Below are positions 45,920 to 55,485 of a DNA stretch of 56,652 nt, piece by piece. Position 1 is the first letter of the stretch. The number at the start of each line of letters is the position of its first letter. The translations under genes and the position numbers were made by a program. The notes beneath the pieces are model-generated. The model was not told the origin of the DNA. It was given only the letters and a program-made list of their open reading frames with translations, and made no database searches. Origin of the DNA: an uncultured Flammeovirgaceae bacterium (GTDB lineage Bacteria; Bacteroidota; Bacteroidia; Cytophagales; Cyclobacteriaceae); contig CAKZYJ010000521.1 of NCBI GenBank assembly GCA_937884755.1, forward strand, positions 1-56,652. Direction: 5' to 3'.

Positions 45920-47410
45920 TTATTTCTGGGCAACGGAAGTGTTCTCTTCGCCCACATGCTTCTGGTACATTTTCCAAACCCGGTGGGCTACGTCTCGTCC
46001 GAGCTTCAATCCGGCTACGTTATCAGCTTGGATGTGATAGCCACCTAACACTCGTGAAATACCTGCCATGTCGGCTGTTTTTGTAAAAGTTGGGAAATGA
46101 ATGGTAACAGTATCGCCTAAGTTATCTGGCTCAGTAAGGGCTCCGGGGACTAATTGAACTTCGTCGCCAAACTCATCGCTTCCAGTAAATAAACGTAAAG
46201 CTTCAGCACAGGCACCGCTTACACAGCTATGCCCCGATACGTAGCTAGGGAAGGGTGGGCAAAGAAACGTTTCGGGCGAATACGGTCGCCATTCCTGTCC
46301 TTTCATTTCTACCATGCCCCTATCAGGGCCACCCCAGGCTTCAATCACCTGATCTTGGTAGTAATCATGCACCAGGGCGTAAGGTCGGGCATAGTCGTAG
46401 TACATTTTAGAATCCCAGGCGGCAATGAACGCATCCATTGCAGTAGCTTGATTCAGAAAATACATTTTTACGTCCTCATCTAACGCATGCTGATCGCGTA
46501 CTGAAACCTTCTGGGCAAATACCAACCAGTGACCCGCTTGTTGTACCGACTGAGGACCGTCGCGCATAAATTCAACCAAAGCCTTCTGTTCGTCGGTGAG
46601 AGAGGCTTGTACATCAATAACCTCTTTAACTTCTGCTTTTAATTGGTCTGATCCAATCATAGGAGGGGGACCAGGCCGAAACTGACTGGCTGAATCCAAC
46701 GCAATAGGTTCTACCAACTGCCAGTAGGGAGTGAGACATTCTGGAGCATACTTGCCGCCTTTTCCGTCAGAGAAGTATTTGGGTTGCCAACGATTGCCAT
46801 CAATATTTTCATCGGGTGAGTTAACGGGTTGATAAGCGGTATAGTCAAAATAAGGTTCTCCATTTGAACCGGCTACGTCTCCGTACTGATTAGAGCCATC
46901 GTTTTTTCTCTGCTCTATCACTGCTTTAGCCGCTAGATTGCCTATTCCTTCAGGAGTAGTTGGATCTAAGGACTGATTCGTAGGATCTAGACCTAACTCT
47001 TCCATAAATTGCTGGTAAAGCAGACTGTCGGTATAGTAGTATTCGCTCATCGCCCGATAGGCAGCGCAGCTAATAGCAATTTCTTTATTCCCTAGGATTT
47101 GTTCTTCGGTAGGACGACGTTCAACGTCAGTGAGATATACCGGAGTAGCCTGCTCATCGTATCGGGACCAAGCATCGAATACGGCCGTGAAGATCAATCC
47201 TAGATAGCGAGATGTAATCGTTGGTCGAGGGTTAAAGCGCTCAGTATCGCGGGCAGTAGCCTCTAAGGCGATCTCACCCCATTGGTAGGCTATATTGTCT
47301 TTGCCAACAGACTCCGTAACAGGAACTTCATTAGCCGATGAAAATTTGGAACCAGATTGACAGCCCAATAATAGAGACAGGCCTAGCAGTAAGGTTGTAA
47401 TGCGTATCAT
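45920..47410 (-). CDS. Vanadium-dependent haloperoxidase-like lipoprotein (PAP2 superfamily)
   Basis: This 496-aa protein has a lipoprotein signal peptide (LLGLSLLLGCQSGS, lipobox Cys16) and an all-helical vanadium haloperoxidase/PAP2 fold. The phosphate- or vanadate-binding motifs are CPPFPSYVSGHSCVSGACAE and GISRVLGGYHIQADN, with Arg and the two His of the family. The haloperoxidase subgroup uses peroxide and halide; whether this member binds vanadate or acts as a phosphatase cannot be told. It is anchored to the outer or inner membrane. It is convergent with the LytTR gene and lies downstream of topA. Confidence 0.85.
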   Translation of the reverse strand: MIRITTLLLGLSLLLGCQSGSKFSSANEVPVTESVGKDNIAYQWGEIALEATARDTERFNPRPTITSRYLGLIFTAVFDAWSRYDEQATPVYLTDVERRPTEEQILGNKEIAISCAAYRAMSEYYYTDSLLYQQFMEELGLDPTNQSLDPTTPEGIGNLAAKAVIEQRKNDGSNQYGDVAGSNGEPYFDYTAYQPVNSPDENIDGNRWQPKYFSDGKGGKYAPECLTPYWQLVEPIALDSASQFRPGPPPMIGSDQLKAEVKEVIDVQASLTDEQKALVEFMRDGPQSVQQAGHWLVFAQKVSVRDQHALDEDVKMYFLNQATAMDAFIAAWDSKMYYDYARPYALVHDYYQDQVIEAWGGPDRGMVEMKGQEWRPYSPETFLCPPFPSYVSGHSCVSGACAEALRLFTGSDEFGDEVQLVPGALTEPDNLGDTVTIHFPTFTKTADMAGISRVLGGYHIQADNVAGLKLGRDVAHRVWKMYQKHVGEENTSVAQK

Positions 47411-47528
47411 AACGGTCGGCTTTGGTAGTAGTGAAGATTAGCCAGACCTTGAAGATACACAATTTCTAAGTCACCGCTAAGTGTTAGAGCCGAAAGATAT
47501 CAGTAACTAACGGCGAAAAAATTAGCGA

Positions 47529-49853
47529 TTAGCTTTTTCGCTTTCGCCCACCGCGACCCTTCTTTTCGGGAGCCTTTTCGGCCAACTCCAGACATTCTTC
47601 CAGAGTCAGTTCTTCGGGTTTTTTATCCTTCGGAATTTTCACGTTCTTTTTACCCACTTTAATGTAGGGGCCGTAGCGGCCATTTAGAACCTGCACTTCA
47701 GGATCGGAATCGAATACTTTGATGTACTTATTTTTATCCGCTTCACGTTTAGCCTCAATAATTTCAATGGCGCGGTCTTCGTCTACTGTAAACGGATCAT
47801 CTTCTTTTCCCAAAGAATAAAACTTACCATCGTGACGAACGTAGGGTCCAAACCGGCCAATGGCGGCAGTCATCACTTCACCTTCATACTCGCCAATATC
47901 ACGAGGGAGCTTAAAGAGTTCCAGGGCTTCTTCCAGCGTGATTGTTTCAATAAACTGCCCATTACGTAAGCTAGCATATTTCGGTTTTTCTTCGCCGTCG
48001 GTTTCTCCAATCTGAACGATAGGCCCAAATCTACCTAAGCGGGCAATCACCGGCTGACCGGTGTTAGGATCTTCCCCTAGATGACGGTCGTTTTTGATGG
48101 TAGAGCGGTCAATTTCTTCCGAAGTTTTGATTTTAGGGTGAAACTGCTGGTAAAACTCATCAATCATCTGCTCCCAAGCTTTCTTACCCTGGGCAATCTC
48201 ATCAAATTCCTTTTCTACTTCAGCCGTGAAGGAGTAGTCAATCACCGTATCGAAGTGCTCGGTCAGAAAATCGTTAACTACCATCGCAACGTCAGTAGGA
48301 AAGAGCTTGCGTTTTTCGGTACCGGTGCGTTCGGTCAATACTTTTTCGTTAACCTGGTTCTCCTTCTTCACCAATGTCATCTCTTTGTACTCCCGGTCGT
48401 AACCGTCACGGTCTTCCTTCACAATATAGCCTCGCTTCTGGATGGTAGAAATGGTGGGGGCGTAGGTAGATGGACGGCCAATACCCATTTCTTCTAGTTT
48501 TTTTACCAAACTCGCTTCTGTGTAGCGGGGTGGGTGACGGGTGAAGGTCTGTCGGGCTTTCATCTCATCCAAATCAAGCTTTTGGCCTTCGGTCAAAGGC
48601 GGCAACATACCTTTTTTATCTTCATCGTCCTCATCGTCCGAAGATTCAATGTATACCTTCAGGAAACCTTCAAACTTGATTACCTCCCCGGTAGCTACTA
48701 AATTAAGTGGGCTAGTAGAAATATCAATAGTAGCGGTAGTTCGTTCTATCTGAGCATCAGCCATTTGGGAGGCAATAGCCCGTTTCCAGATGAGTTCGTA
48801 CAGGCGTTGTTGATTACGGTCGCTGCTGGCTTCTTTCTCCGAGAAATTGGTGGGGCGAATGGCTTCGTGCGCTTCTTGGGCTGAATCAGATTTTGTCTTG
48901 TACGCTCGCTTCTGAAGATACTGATCTCCGTAAGCACTTAAGATTTCATTAGAGGCACTCTCTACCGCTTCTTCCGAGAGGTTGGTAGAGTCAGTACGCA
49001 TATAACTGATCTTTCCGGCTTCGTACAGTCGCTGGGCCAGCGTCATGGTTTGGGATACTGAGAAACTCAATTTGCGGGAGGCTTCCTGCTGTAGAGTAGA
49101 GGTAGTAAACGGAGGAGCAGGTGATCTTTTTACCGGTTTCTTCTCGAGCTTGGCGATAGTAAACTCAGCATCCAGACAGGTATTCAAAAATTCGCGGGCC
49201 TCCTCTTCGTTGTCAAACTTTTTGGGCAGATCGGCTTTAAGCACACTACCGTTGTCTAATATGAAGTTAGCCGTAACTTTATAAGAAGATTTTGCCGTAA
49301 AATCAGCAATCTGTCGTTCCCGCTCCACCACTAAGCGAACCGCCACCGATTGTACCCGTCCGGCAGACAGTCCTCGTTTGATTTTTTTCCAGAGTACCGG
49401 AGAGAGTTCATAGCCTACCAGCCGATCGAGAATGCGCCGGGCTTGCTGGGCGTTCACCAAGTCAGTATCAATGCCTCGGGGCGATTGTATGGCTTTTTGA
49501 ATGGCCTTCTTCGTAATCTCGCGGAAAACGATGCGTCGGGTGTTTTCGTCATTTAGCTTAAGTACTTCTTTCAGATGCCAGGAAATAGCTTCGCCTTCGC
49601 GGTCATCGTCACTGGCTAGAAAGATCGTATCGGCATCTTTTACCAGTTTCTTTAGTTGGGAAATTACTTCCTTCTTATCAGGCGAAACCTGATAAGTGGG
49701 CTGATAGCCATTTTCAACATCAACTCCGGTATCTTCTTTAGGAAGGTCGCGAACGTGGCCGTAACTGGAAGTTACGATGTAATCGCTACCTAAATATCCT
49801 TCTATGGTTTTCGCTTTGGCCGGAGACTCAACTATCACAATATTTTTTGCCAT
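47529..49853 (-). CDS. topA: DNA topoisomerase I
   Basis: This 774-aa type IA topoisomerase has the TOPRIM domain (MAKNIVIVESPAKAKTIEGY, ASDDDREGEAISWHL), the catalytic Tyr in GKISYMRTDSTNLSEEA, the conserved GIGRPSTYAPTISTI segment, and a C-terminal tail with three TopoC-type repeats (LGRFGPIVQIGE, IGRFGPYVRHDGKFYSLGK, NGRYGPYIKVGKK) ending in basic residues. It relaxes negative supercoils. As usual in Bacteroidota it has no classical four-Cys zinc ribbons. Confidence 0.96.
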   Translation of the reverse strand: MAKNIVIVESPAKAKTIEGYLGSDYIVTSSYGHVRDLPKEDTGVDVENGYQPTYQVSPDKKEVISQLKKLVKDADTIFLASDDDREGEAISWHLKEVLKLNDENTRRIVFREITKKAIQKAIQSPRGIDTDLVNAQQARRILDRLVGYELSPVLWKKIKRGLSAGRVQSVAVRLVVERERQIADFTAKSSYKVTANFILDNGSVLKADLPKKFDNEEEAREFLNTCLDAEFTIAKLEKKPVKRSPAPPFTTSTLQQEASRKLSFSVSQTMTLAQRLYEAGKISYMRTDSTNLSEEAVESASNEILSAYGDQYLQKRAYKTKSDSAQEAHEAIRPTNFSEKEASSDRNQQRLYELIWKRAIASQMADAQIERTTATIDISTSPLNLVATGEVIKFEGFLKVYIESSDDEDDEDKKGMLPPLTEGQKLDLDEMKARQTFTRHPPRYTEASLVKKLEEMGIGRPSTYAPTISTIQKRGYIVKEDRDGYDREYKEMTLVKKENQVNEKVLTERTGTEKRKLFPTDVAMVVNDFLTEHFDTVIDYSFTAEVEKEFDEIAQGKKAWEQMIDEFYQQFHPKIKTSEEIDRSTIKNDRHLGEDPNTGQPVIARLGRFGPIVQIGETDGEEKPKYASLRNGQFIETITLEEALELFKLPRDIGEYEGEVMTAAIGRFGPYVRHDGKFYSLGKEDDPFTVDEDRAIEIIEAKREADKNKYIKVFDSDPEVQVLNGRYGPYIKVGKKNVKIPKDKKPEELTLEECLELAEKAPEKKGRGGRKRKS

Positions 49854-50005
49854 AAATTATGCTACTTTTGTGGTTTTCAGGGTTACGCCTATTCGGAATA
49901 ACACTTTTTCTTCACGATTCGTACAATAAAATTGTTTGGTTGTACGGCACTTAATCTGCAAATAAACAAAAAGAATTCTGACCTCTTTAACTGCAAAGAA
50001 AATAA

Positions 50006-50503
50006 ATGGTTAAACAATTACTCATTGTCCGTCATGCCGAAGCCCGAGAATCTCAAGCCGAACAACGGGATTTTGATAGGAACCTGACTCCCCGGGGCTA
50101 TCAGGATGCGGTGCGGGTAGGAGATTTTCTGAAGCAGCAAAGCTGGCAGCCCGACCTGATCATCTGTAGCTCAGCCGTACGGGCAAAGGCTACTGCTCAG
50201 ATGATTGCCGAGCAGCTTCGCTACTCCCAGCAGCGTATTCAAGCTATTCAGGATTTGTACGATGGATCGTTACGAACTTTTTTGGCGGTTATAAACAAAC
50301 AGGATGAAAACGTAGAACGGATTATGGCCGTCGGGCACAACCCAACGGTGAGCTATTTGCTTGAATATTTAACCGGAGATGAGGTAGGAAATGTGGTGCC
50401 GGGAGGATTAGCTCTAGTAAAGCTTACGGTAGAACAGTGGGCAGAAGTCTCGCAGCGCACTGGTTCACTACTTTGGTATAAACTACCTCAAAATCTAACT
50501 TAA
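50006..50503 (+). CDS. sixA: SixA-type phosphohistidine phosphatase
   Basis: This 165-aa histidine-phosphatase-family protein has LIVRHAEARES with the catalytic His10, LTPRGYQDAVRVGDFL, IICSSAVRAKATAQM, and IMAVGHNPTVSYLLEYLTGD with the second His. It resembles SixA, which removes phosphate from HPt domains. It starts a plus-strand run with the holin-type and VTT genes (4-bp gap). Confidence 0.9.
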   Translation: MVKQLLIVRHAEARESQAEQRDFDRNLTPRGYQDAVRVGDFLKQQSWQPDLIICSSAVRAKATAQMIAEQLRYSQQRIQAIQDLYDGSLRTFLAVINKQDENVERIMAVGHNPTVSYLLEYLTGDEVGNVVPGGLALVKLTVEQWAEVSQRTGSLLWYKLPQNLT

Positions 50504-50507
50504 ACGT

Positions 50508-50840
50508 ATGATTGTATCAATTTTAGTAAACGCGGTGGCAGTATTTCTAGCGGCTTATCTGCTGCGCGGGTGAACCATAAACAACTTCTGGACAGCACTG
50601 ATTACTGCAGTGCTACTAGCCATCATCAACGCGGTTATTAAACCAATCCTGGTTTTTCTGACTATTCCAATTACTATTCTTACGCTGGGGTTGTTCATTC
50701 TAGTGATCAACGCGCTAATTTTGATGGTCATAGACGCTATGCTCAGTGGGCTGAAGATCAAAAATTTTGGCTGGGCATTGTTGTTCGGAGTTGTTCTTTC
50801 TATTATTAATGGGTTGTTGTCTTGGATTTTGAATGTCTGA
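50508..50840 (+). pseudogene. Phage-holin-superfamily-IV type membrane protein, interrupted by in-frame TGA
   Basis: From ATG 50508 the frame reads a membrane helix (MIVSILVNAVAVFLAAYLLR plus G), then TGA at 50571-50573, then TINNFWTALITAVLLAIINA and the rest of a normal 110-codon protein to 50840. Relatives have VxI(x)NFWTAL at this position (LPGVHIENFW type), so the sequence is continuous across the stop. Four helices are typical; despite the 'phage holin' name it is a common chromosomal membrane protein. Translation could restart only at GTG 50610, losing the first helix. It overlaps the next gene by 8 bp. Confidence 0.75.
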
Positions 50841-51405
50841 TCGGGAAAAGTTTTGGTTTTTTATCCGCAACTTTGGGCGGGGGTTACTGGTATTACTGCT
50901 GCTAATAGGAAGTTTTGTTTTTCTGAAAGACCGAATTGACGTTGACTATTTTACCTGGTTGGCCCCGATTTACGAGCGGCCATCAGTGGTATATCTTATC
51001 TATTCGGCTTCCGAACTACTTTTTGGGATTATACCGCCTGAAATATTCATGATTTGGGCTCTTCGTTTAGAAAAACTTGCCAGCTATATCATAAACGTAG
51101 GGGCTTTAGCGTTGATATCTTATGCTGCTGGTGTCGCCGGTTATCTAATTGGTAGTTATTTGAGTCACACTCGTTTTTATACCTATTTTAGAAAGCGGGT
51201 TTTTGGTCAGTACGAGCGATACTTCCACAGCTTCGGAGCATTTTTAATAATTGTAGCTGCATTAACCCCTCTGCCGTTTTCGGGTGTAAGCATGCTGATA
51301 GGGTCAGTTGATTTTCCTACCAGAAAGTACCTGCTCTTTGCTTCCGCCCGGTTCATTCGATTTGCTGCCTACTCTTACGTAGTATGGCAAGCCCATATGC
51401 TCTGA
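50833..51405 (+). CDS. DedA/VTT-like membrane protein
   Basis: This 190-aa protein has an N-terminal helix (residues ~14-30), and a VTT-type core with SASELLFGIIPPEIFMIWAL, AGVAGYLIGSYLSHTRFYTY and the re-entrant LIIVAALTPLPFSGVSMLIG, which carries the TPLPFS proline motif. DedA-family proteins move lipid carriers or keep membrane potential; the exact role here is unknown. It overlaps the holin-type gene by 8 bp, so it is likely coupled. Confidence 0.78.
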   Translation: MSDREKFWFFIRNFGRGLLVLLLLIGSFVFLKDRIDVDYFTWLAPIYERPSVVYLIYSASELLFGIIPPEIFMIWALRLEKLASYIINVGALALISYAAGVAGYLIGSYLSHTRFYTYFRKRVFGQYERYFHSFGAFLIIVAALTPLPFSGVSMLIGSVDFPTRKYLLFASARFIRFAAYSYVVWQAHML

Positions 51406-51626
51406 TGCAAAAAAGTAGTGCAACCGACATTTATAAATTTTTTCTAAGGCGATATTGGTTCTTTTAAAGCTAAAAATGGCCAATATGATACGGTAGGGTA
51501 CGATTTATTAGCCCGATGTAAATAGAACTTTGGTGGTTTTAGCAGATTTTTCCTGATTTGGATATTTCCGGCTGAAACATTTTCTTAGTAAATTGATTAT
51601 TCACAGAGCTACCTATTATTCTTCTT

Positions 51627-52202
51627 ATGAGAGCATTTTCTACAGTTTCATTACTCACCCTCTTGCTTTTTGCCAGCTGTATGGGCTACAAGGAGTTTCC
51701 GGTGGAATCCGATTACAGCTTCGAAGGCGATTTTCGTCGTTACAAAACATTTAACTTTCTAGATACCCGTAGTTCCGGGTCTGACTCTAGTTTGCAAAAC
51801 GACATTATTGAAAGTGCTATTCGAGCCCGCATGGAATTGCAGGGCTATGAATACACTACCCGCGACCCTCGTTTACTGGTCTCTTACAAAATTTTCTACG
51901 ATAGCTTGTTCTTCACTGGCTACGATCAGCCTGATATTGAGCTCTTCATAGAGTACGAAGAAAACATTGATCAGGAGATGGATCCGGTTAAGTATAATTT
52001 GCGACAGGGAACCTTACTGGTGCTGATGTACGACCGAGAGCGGAAAAAGTCTATTTGGCAGGGTTACGCATCCGGAGTATTTGGGGACAGCTTCTATAGC
52101 GACAAGCGCTATCTGCAAGGAGCAGTTCGATCCATTTTTGATCAGTACAAAGTATTTGCCGAAGGGTTCGTCGTGGAGAAGAGGAAGGTAAGTCGGAATT
52201 AA
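51627..52202 (+). CDS. DUF4136 lipoprotein
   Basis: This 191-aa protein has a lipoprotein signal peptide (STVSLLTLLLFASCMGY, lipobox Cys18) and a DUF4136 domain (FRRYKTFNFLDTR, IESAIRARMELQGYEY, LVSYKIFYDSLFFTGYD, GTLLVLMYDRERKKSIWQGY). Such lipoproteins are common in Bacteroidota and envelope-located; the function is unknown. The gene ends exactly where the convergent GDPD gene ends (TAATTA). Confidence 0.85.
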   Translation: MRAFSTVSLLTLLLFASCMGYKEFPVESDYSFEGDFRRYKTFNFLDTRSSGSDSSLQNDIIESAIRARMELQGYEYTTRDPRLLVSYKIFYDSLFFTGYDQPDIELFIEYEENIDQEMDPVKYNLRQGTLLVLMYDRERKKSIWQGYASGVFGDSFYSDKRYLQGAVRSIFDQYKVFAEGFVVEKRKVSRN

Positions 52203-53105
52203 TTACTTTTCGGTGATGGCAATCACGCGATCGGGATAATCCGAGATAATTCCGTCTACACCCATTTCTAGCATTTTCCTGATGTCTTCAGGCTCATTAA
52301 CCGTCCAGGGAATGATTTGTATCGCCTGACGCTTAGCCAGTTGCATCAAGTCTGCATCAACTAATTTATAGTACGGACTATAGATTGTCGGAGTGAAACC
52401 AAGTTTGTCTAGATTTCGCTTCGGAGAATCAGTATTACCAATAAGTAGAGCCAGTCTTAGGTCTGGCTTTTTCTCTTTTATCTCCTGCAAAGTTCTGACA
52501 TCAAACGACTGGATAACTACCCGCTCCTGAATGTTTTTCTCATCGATAATGGACAGTAGTAGATCGGTGAACTCATCTGGCTTCGGATGAAAAATATCAT
52601 CGCCCGCCTCCGAAGATTTAGTCTCAATGTTGTAGAACACAGGATTGTAGTCGTTGCTGGCGATAAACTGCTCTACTGTGTCAATCACCTTGCTCAATAG
52701 TGGTTTATGAACCGCAAAATTCTCCTGCTCGGGAAACTGGGGATGGGGCTGGCTACCGCAATCGCACTGCTCAATAACAGCGTAGGGCATCTCGTATAGG
52801 TTGTAGTCTTTTTCTTTTTCACCATCAATAGTTTCTCCCATAGGTCCTTGGCAGATAACGTGTGAAAGAAATGGCTCGTGTGATACGACTACCTGTTTGT
52901 CTTGGGAGATAACCACGTCTAGCTCTAACGTAGTCACACCTAATTCAACTGCTTTCAGAAACGCTGGGATGGTATTTTCCGGTAGCAATCCCCGACAGCC
53001 CCGGTGTCCCTGAATATCCAAAGAGTTGGCTATAGGCTGGGCTGCGAAGGTAGTGGATAACAAGGTCAAGTAGAATAGAGTCAAGCAACGAAGACCTAAA
53101 AACAT
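52203..53105 (-). CDS. Glycerophosphodiester phosphodiesterase, secreted
   Basis: From ATG 53105 the 300-aa protein has a signal peptide (residues 1-20) and a GDPD TIM barrel: DIQGHRGCRGLLPENTIPAF, LELDVVISQDKQVVVSHEP, and late VIQSFDVRTLQEI, GVDGIISDYPDRVIAI. It hydrolyses glycerophosphodiesters to glycerol-3-phosphate and alcohols in the periplasm. The longer frame from 53153 overlaps the upstream gene. It starts 1 bp after the coiled-coil gene's stop, so the two are probably co-transcribed. Confidence 0.92.
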   Translation of the reverse strand: MFLGLRCLTLFYLTLLSTTFAAQPIANSLDIQGHRGCRGLLPENTIPAFLKAVELGVTTLELDVVISQDKQVVVSHEPFLSHVICQGPMGETIDGEKEKDYNLYEMPYAVIEQCDCGSQPHPQFPEQENFAVHKPLLSKVIDTVEQFIASNDYNPVFYNIETKSSEAGDDIFHPKPDEFTDLLLSIIDEKNIQERVVIQSFDVRTLQEIKEKKPDLRLALLIGNTDSPKRNLDKLGFTPTIYSPYYKLVDADLMQLAKRQAIQIIPWTVNEPEDIRKMLEMGVDGIISDYPDRVIAITEK

Positions 53106-53106
53106 G

Positions 53107-54024
53107 CTAGCGTACTTCAAAGTTGGTGGTGCCGATAATGTAATCGTCAGCATAAATCTCCACTTTGTGGCGGCCTTCTATATAGTCACTTCCTTTTTCA
53201 TATACGAACGAAAGTGCTTGACCGGTATTATCGAAGAGAATATCTTTTTTCATAGTGTAAAAAACTTCCTCTCCGTTGTGCATGAAAGTACCGGAGCCCT
53301 TCGCTACATCAAAAATAACGCTACCGTCCGGCTCTACGATTCTAACATAAATGTCCTTACCCTCAACAGGAGCAACATCGTTTTTGGCAATGTTAAAGGA
53401 TACTTGTACCTGTTCTAACTGGTTACTGCGATAACGATCACGCTCTTTGCCTTTTCCGCGACTGTTCAGGCCGATCACCTTGATGTTTTCAGCTTCTAAC
53501 TGGGAGGCTACCGCCACCTTATCAGCTAGTTGCCCTTTTTCAGACTCAATCTGAGTGATGGTTTTATTAAGTTGCTGTTGTTCTTCCTTTAGCTCAGTAT
53601 TTTCGGTATAGAGTAGCTCATTTTGCCGCTGTAATTCAGCAATTTCATCGTCCTTTTTAAGCAGCAGCTCTCGGTAACCTTCTACTCGGTTCCTAATTTG
53701 GTTATAGCGTTTTTGAGCTAATACCTGATCGTTTTCTAGTTGTTCCTTTTCCTGCTCTAGCGTTTCGCGGATCAGTCGCAGTTCCTCTACATCGCCACCG
53801 AGTTTCTGTATTTCCTGGATTTTTAGGTCTAACTCATTACTGATTGATTCCAGTTTGGCGTAAGTTTCCTGTAATTCAGCCTTGCTGCTTTGCAGTTCCG
53901 TAGTTTTATTCTGATTGTTTTGGTAAAACAGAAAAAGTACTACCAAATTGGTAAGCACTAGCAAACCAATCACAATCAGTAACGTTTTTCTTTTATTTGA
54001 GCCAGAATTCGTAGTCTCTTCCAT
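53107..54024 (-). CDS. Membrane-anchored coiled-coil protein
   Basis: This 305-aa protein has one membrane helix (residues ~14-34, LLIVIGLLVLTNLVVLFLFY), a long coiled coil (~40-185, rich in E, K, Q and L heptads) and a C-terminal beta domain (~200-305, VSFNIAKNDVAPVEGKDIYV, IDYRIGTTNF-like end). Similar proteins of Bacteroidota are annotated as hypothetical or chromosome-segregation-like. The function is unknown. It precedes GDPD by 1 bp on the same strand. Confidence 0.75.
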   Translation of the reverse strand: MEETTNSGSNKRKTLLIVIGLLVLTNLVVLFLFYQNNQNKTTELQSSKAELQETYAKLESISNELDLKIQEIQKLGGDVEELRLIRETLEQEKEQLENDQVLAQKRYNQIRNRVEGYRELLLKKDDEIAELQRQNELLYTENTELKEEQQQLNKTITQIESEKGQLADKVAVASQLEAENIKVIGLNSRGKGKERDRYRSNQLEQVQVSFNIAKNDVAPVEGKDIYVRIVEPDGSVIFDVAKGSGTFMHNGEEVFYTMKKDILFDNTGQALSFVYEKGSDYIEGRHKVEIYADDYIIGTTNFEVR

Positions 54025-54094
54025 GGGTCAGTAGTTTAATACGTAAGGTTGAACAATTCTTGGTTGTAAAAAAATTCAGCTTTATTCTGCAAAA

Positions 54095-54691
54095 ATGGAA
54101 ATACTGAACGAAAGTTATTGGACAAATCGGTATCAGCAGGAAAAAACAGGGTGGCATGCCGGGGCAATTACCACTCCCCTCAAAACCTACATTGACCAGT
54201 TGTCCGACAAAAATATAAAAATTTTAATACCCGGCAGCGGAAACAGCTACGAAGCTGCTTATCTATTTGAACGAAGCTTTGCTAATGTTTTCATCGTTGA
54301 CATCAGCAAGCACCCTCTGGAGAGGTTTAAACAGGAGTATCCAACCTTTCCAAACGGGCAGATTTTGCATCAAGACTTCTTTGATTTGGAAGAGCAGTTT
54401 GATCTGATTATTGAGCAAACTTTCTTTTGTGCTTTAGACCCAAAGCTTCGTCCAGCTTATGCCCAGAAGATGCATGAATTATTAAAGCCAGGAGGAAGGC
54501 TGGTAGGACTGCTGTTTGATGCTCCTTTATATCAAGATCACCTTCCCTTTGGTGGAAACCGGCAAGAGTACCGACCGTACTTCGAGCCGTATTTTCATTT
54601 TCATATCTTTGAAACTTCCTACAATTCTATTCCTCCTCGGCAGGGAATGGAACTATTCATCGACCTTCAGAAAAAAGATAATAAAGGTTAA
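54095..54691 (+). CDS. TPMT-family SAM-dependent methyltransferase
   Basis: This 198-aa protein starts MEILNESYWTNRYQQEKTGW and has the thiopurine-methyltransferase-type pattern: WHAGAITTPLKTYIDQL, SAM-binding ILIPGSGNSYEAAYLFERSF, and the late LKPGGRLVGLLFD. Relatives in marine Bacteroidota methylate small thiol, halide or selenol compounds; the substrate is unknown. It converges with and overlaps the O-methyltransferase gene by 4 bp. Confidence 0.88.
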   Translation: MEILNESYWTNRYQQEKTGWHAGAITTPLKTYIDQLSDKNIKILIPGSGNSYEAAYLFERSFANVFIVDISKHPLERFKQEYPTFPNGQILHQDFFDLEEQFDLIIEQTFFCALDPKLRPAYAQKMHELLKPGGRLVGLLFDAPLYQDHLPFGGNRQEYRPYFEPYFHFHIFETSYNSIPPRQGMELFIDLQKKDNKG

Positions 54692-55485
54692 AACTTCAAA
54701 AAGTAGTGTTGCTTGGTAGGGTGTGGGCGGAAGAAGATCAGGCCTGCATCGAATAAATCTATAGAAAGAGTCACTTGGGGGTGATTTTTAATGATATTCC
54801 AAGCTTCTATCATATCAAAAGACCAGTAGATATCGTCGAAGACCAGAACACTTTCCTCCGTAGTCTTAGCCAATAACTGCTTAAAGTAGTTGAGAGTAGC
54901 TTCTTTACGGTGGTTAGCATCCACATAGGCTAAATCAACGGTAGGTACTTTCTGGAGCAGTGCCGGAAGAGTCTCGTCAATATTTCCTAGTCTTAGTTCA
55001 ATGTTGCTTCGCTCAAACTGTTTAAAGCCTTGCTGCGCGATCTGAGCGGTTTCAGGGCAACCCTCTAAGGTGTACACATTAGTATCCTTATCAGCTAGGG
55101 CTAAGTACAGTGTAGTTACTCCTAGCGAAGTTCCAAACTCAATGATGGTAGTTGGTTTCAGAAACTGCACCAGATGAAATAAAAACCTGCCAAACTTGAG
55201 GGAACTTAGAGAGTACTTGGCAATGCTACTCACCGAACGCACTTGGGAAGTTCCTACCGATGATCCAGCACCGAGCTCAGTAGTAGTGACTTTATCTCGG
55301 GATGCTAGTAATTTGTGCCGGTAGCGTTCAATCGCGTGAAAATCAGGATGGCTGGCAGTTCGTCTAATTGCCTTATAATAGAAATCGTAAATGAAGGGAG
55401 GTTGTAGCGGGCGCTGGTTAACTGTATGAACCCAATAGTAAACGTAGCCCACCAGCAGTGAACGCCGTTTCCACCATGAAAGCAT
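54688..55485 (-). CDS. Class I SAM-dependent O-methyltransferase-like protein
   Basis: This 265-aa protein has an N-terminal basic/aromatic stretch, then a Rossmann methyltransferase fold: IIEFGTSLGVTTLYLALAD, VYTLEGCPETAQIAQQG, VDLAYVDANHRKEATLNYFK and LVFDDIYWSFDMIEAW, with the Asp-Asp near metal-binding positions of catechol-type O-methyltransferases. The substrate is unknown. Its ATG overlaps the apaG stop (TAATG), so it is coupled to apaG. Confidence 0.82.
   Translation of the reverse strand: MLSWWKRRSLLVGYVYYWVHTVNQRPLQPPFIYDFYYKAIRRTASHPDFHAIERYRHKLLASRDKVTTTELGAGSSVGTSQVRSVSSIAKYSLSSLKFGRFLFHLVQFLKPTTIIEFGTSLGVTTLYLALADKDTNVYTLEGCPETAQIAQQGFKQFERSNIELRLGNIDETLPALLQKVPTVDLAYVDANHRKEATLNYFKQLLAKTTEESVLVFDDIYWSFDMIEAWNIIKNHPQVTLSIDLFDAGLIFFRPHPTKQHYFLKF

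Noticed and set aside
48081-48497. 138-codon plus-strand frame inside topA
   Set aside because: It is antisense to conserved topoisomerase sequence; shadow frame.
49863-49870. TACTTTTG on the plus strand as a sixA promoter
   Set aside because: It matches the -7 consensus but lies ~135 bp before the sixA start with no -33 box, so it was not listed.
50508-50840. Prophage signal from the 'phage holin' family name
   Set aside because: This four-helix superfamily is common in bacterial chromosomes; no other phage gene is present nearby.
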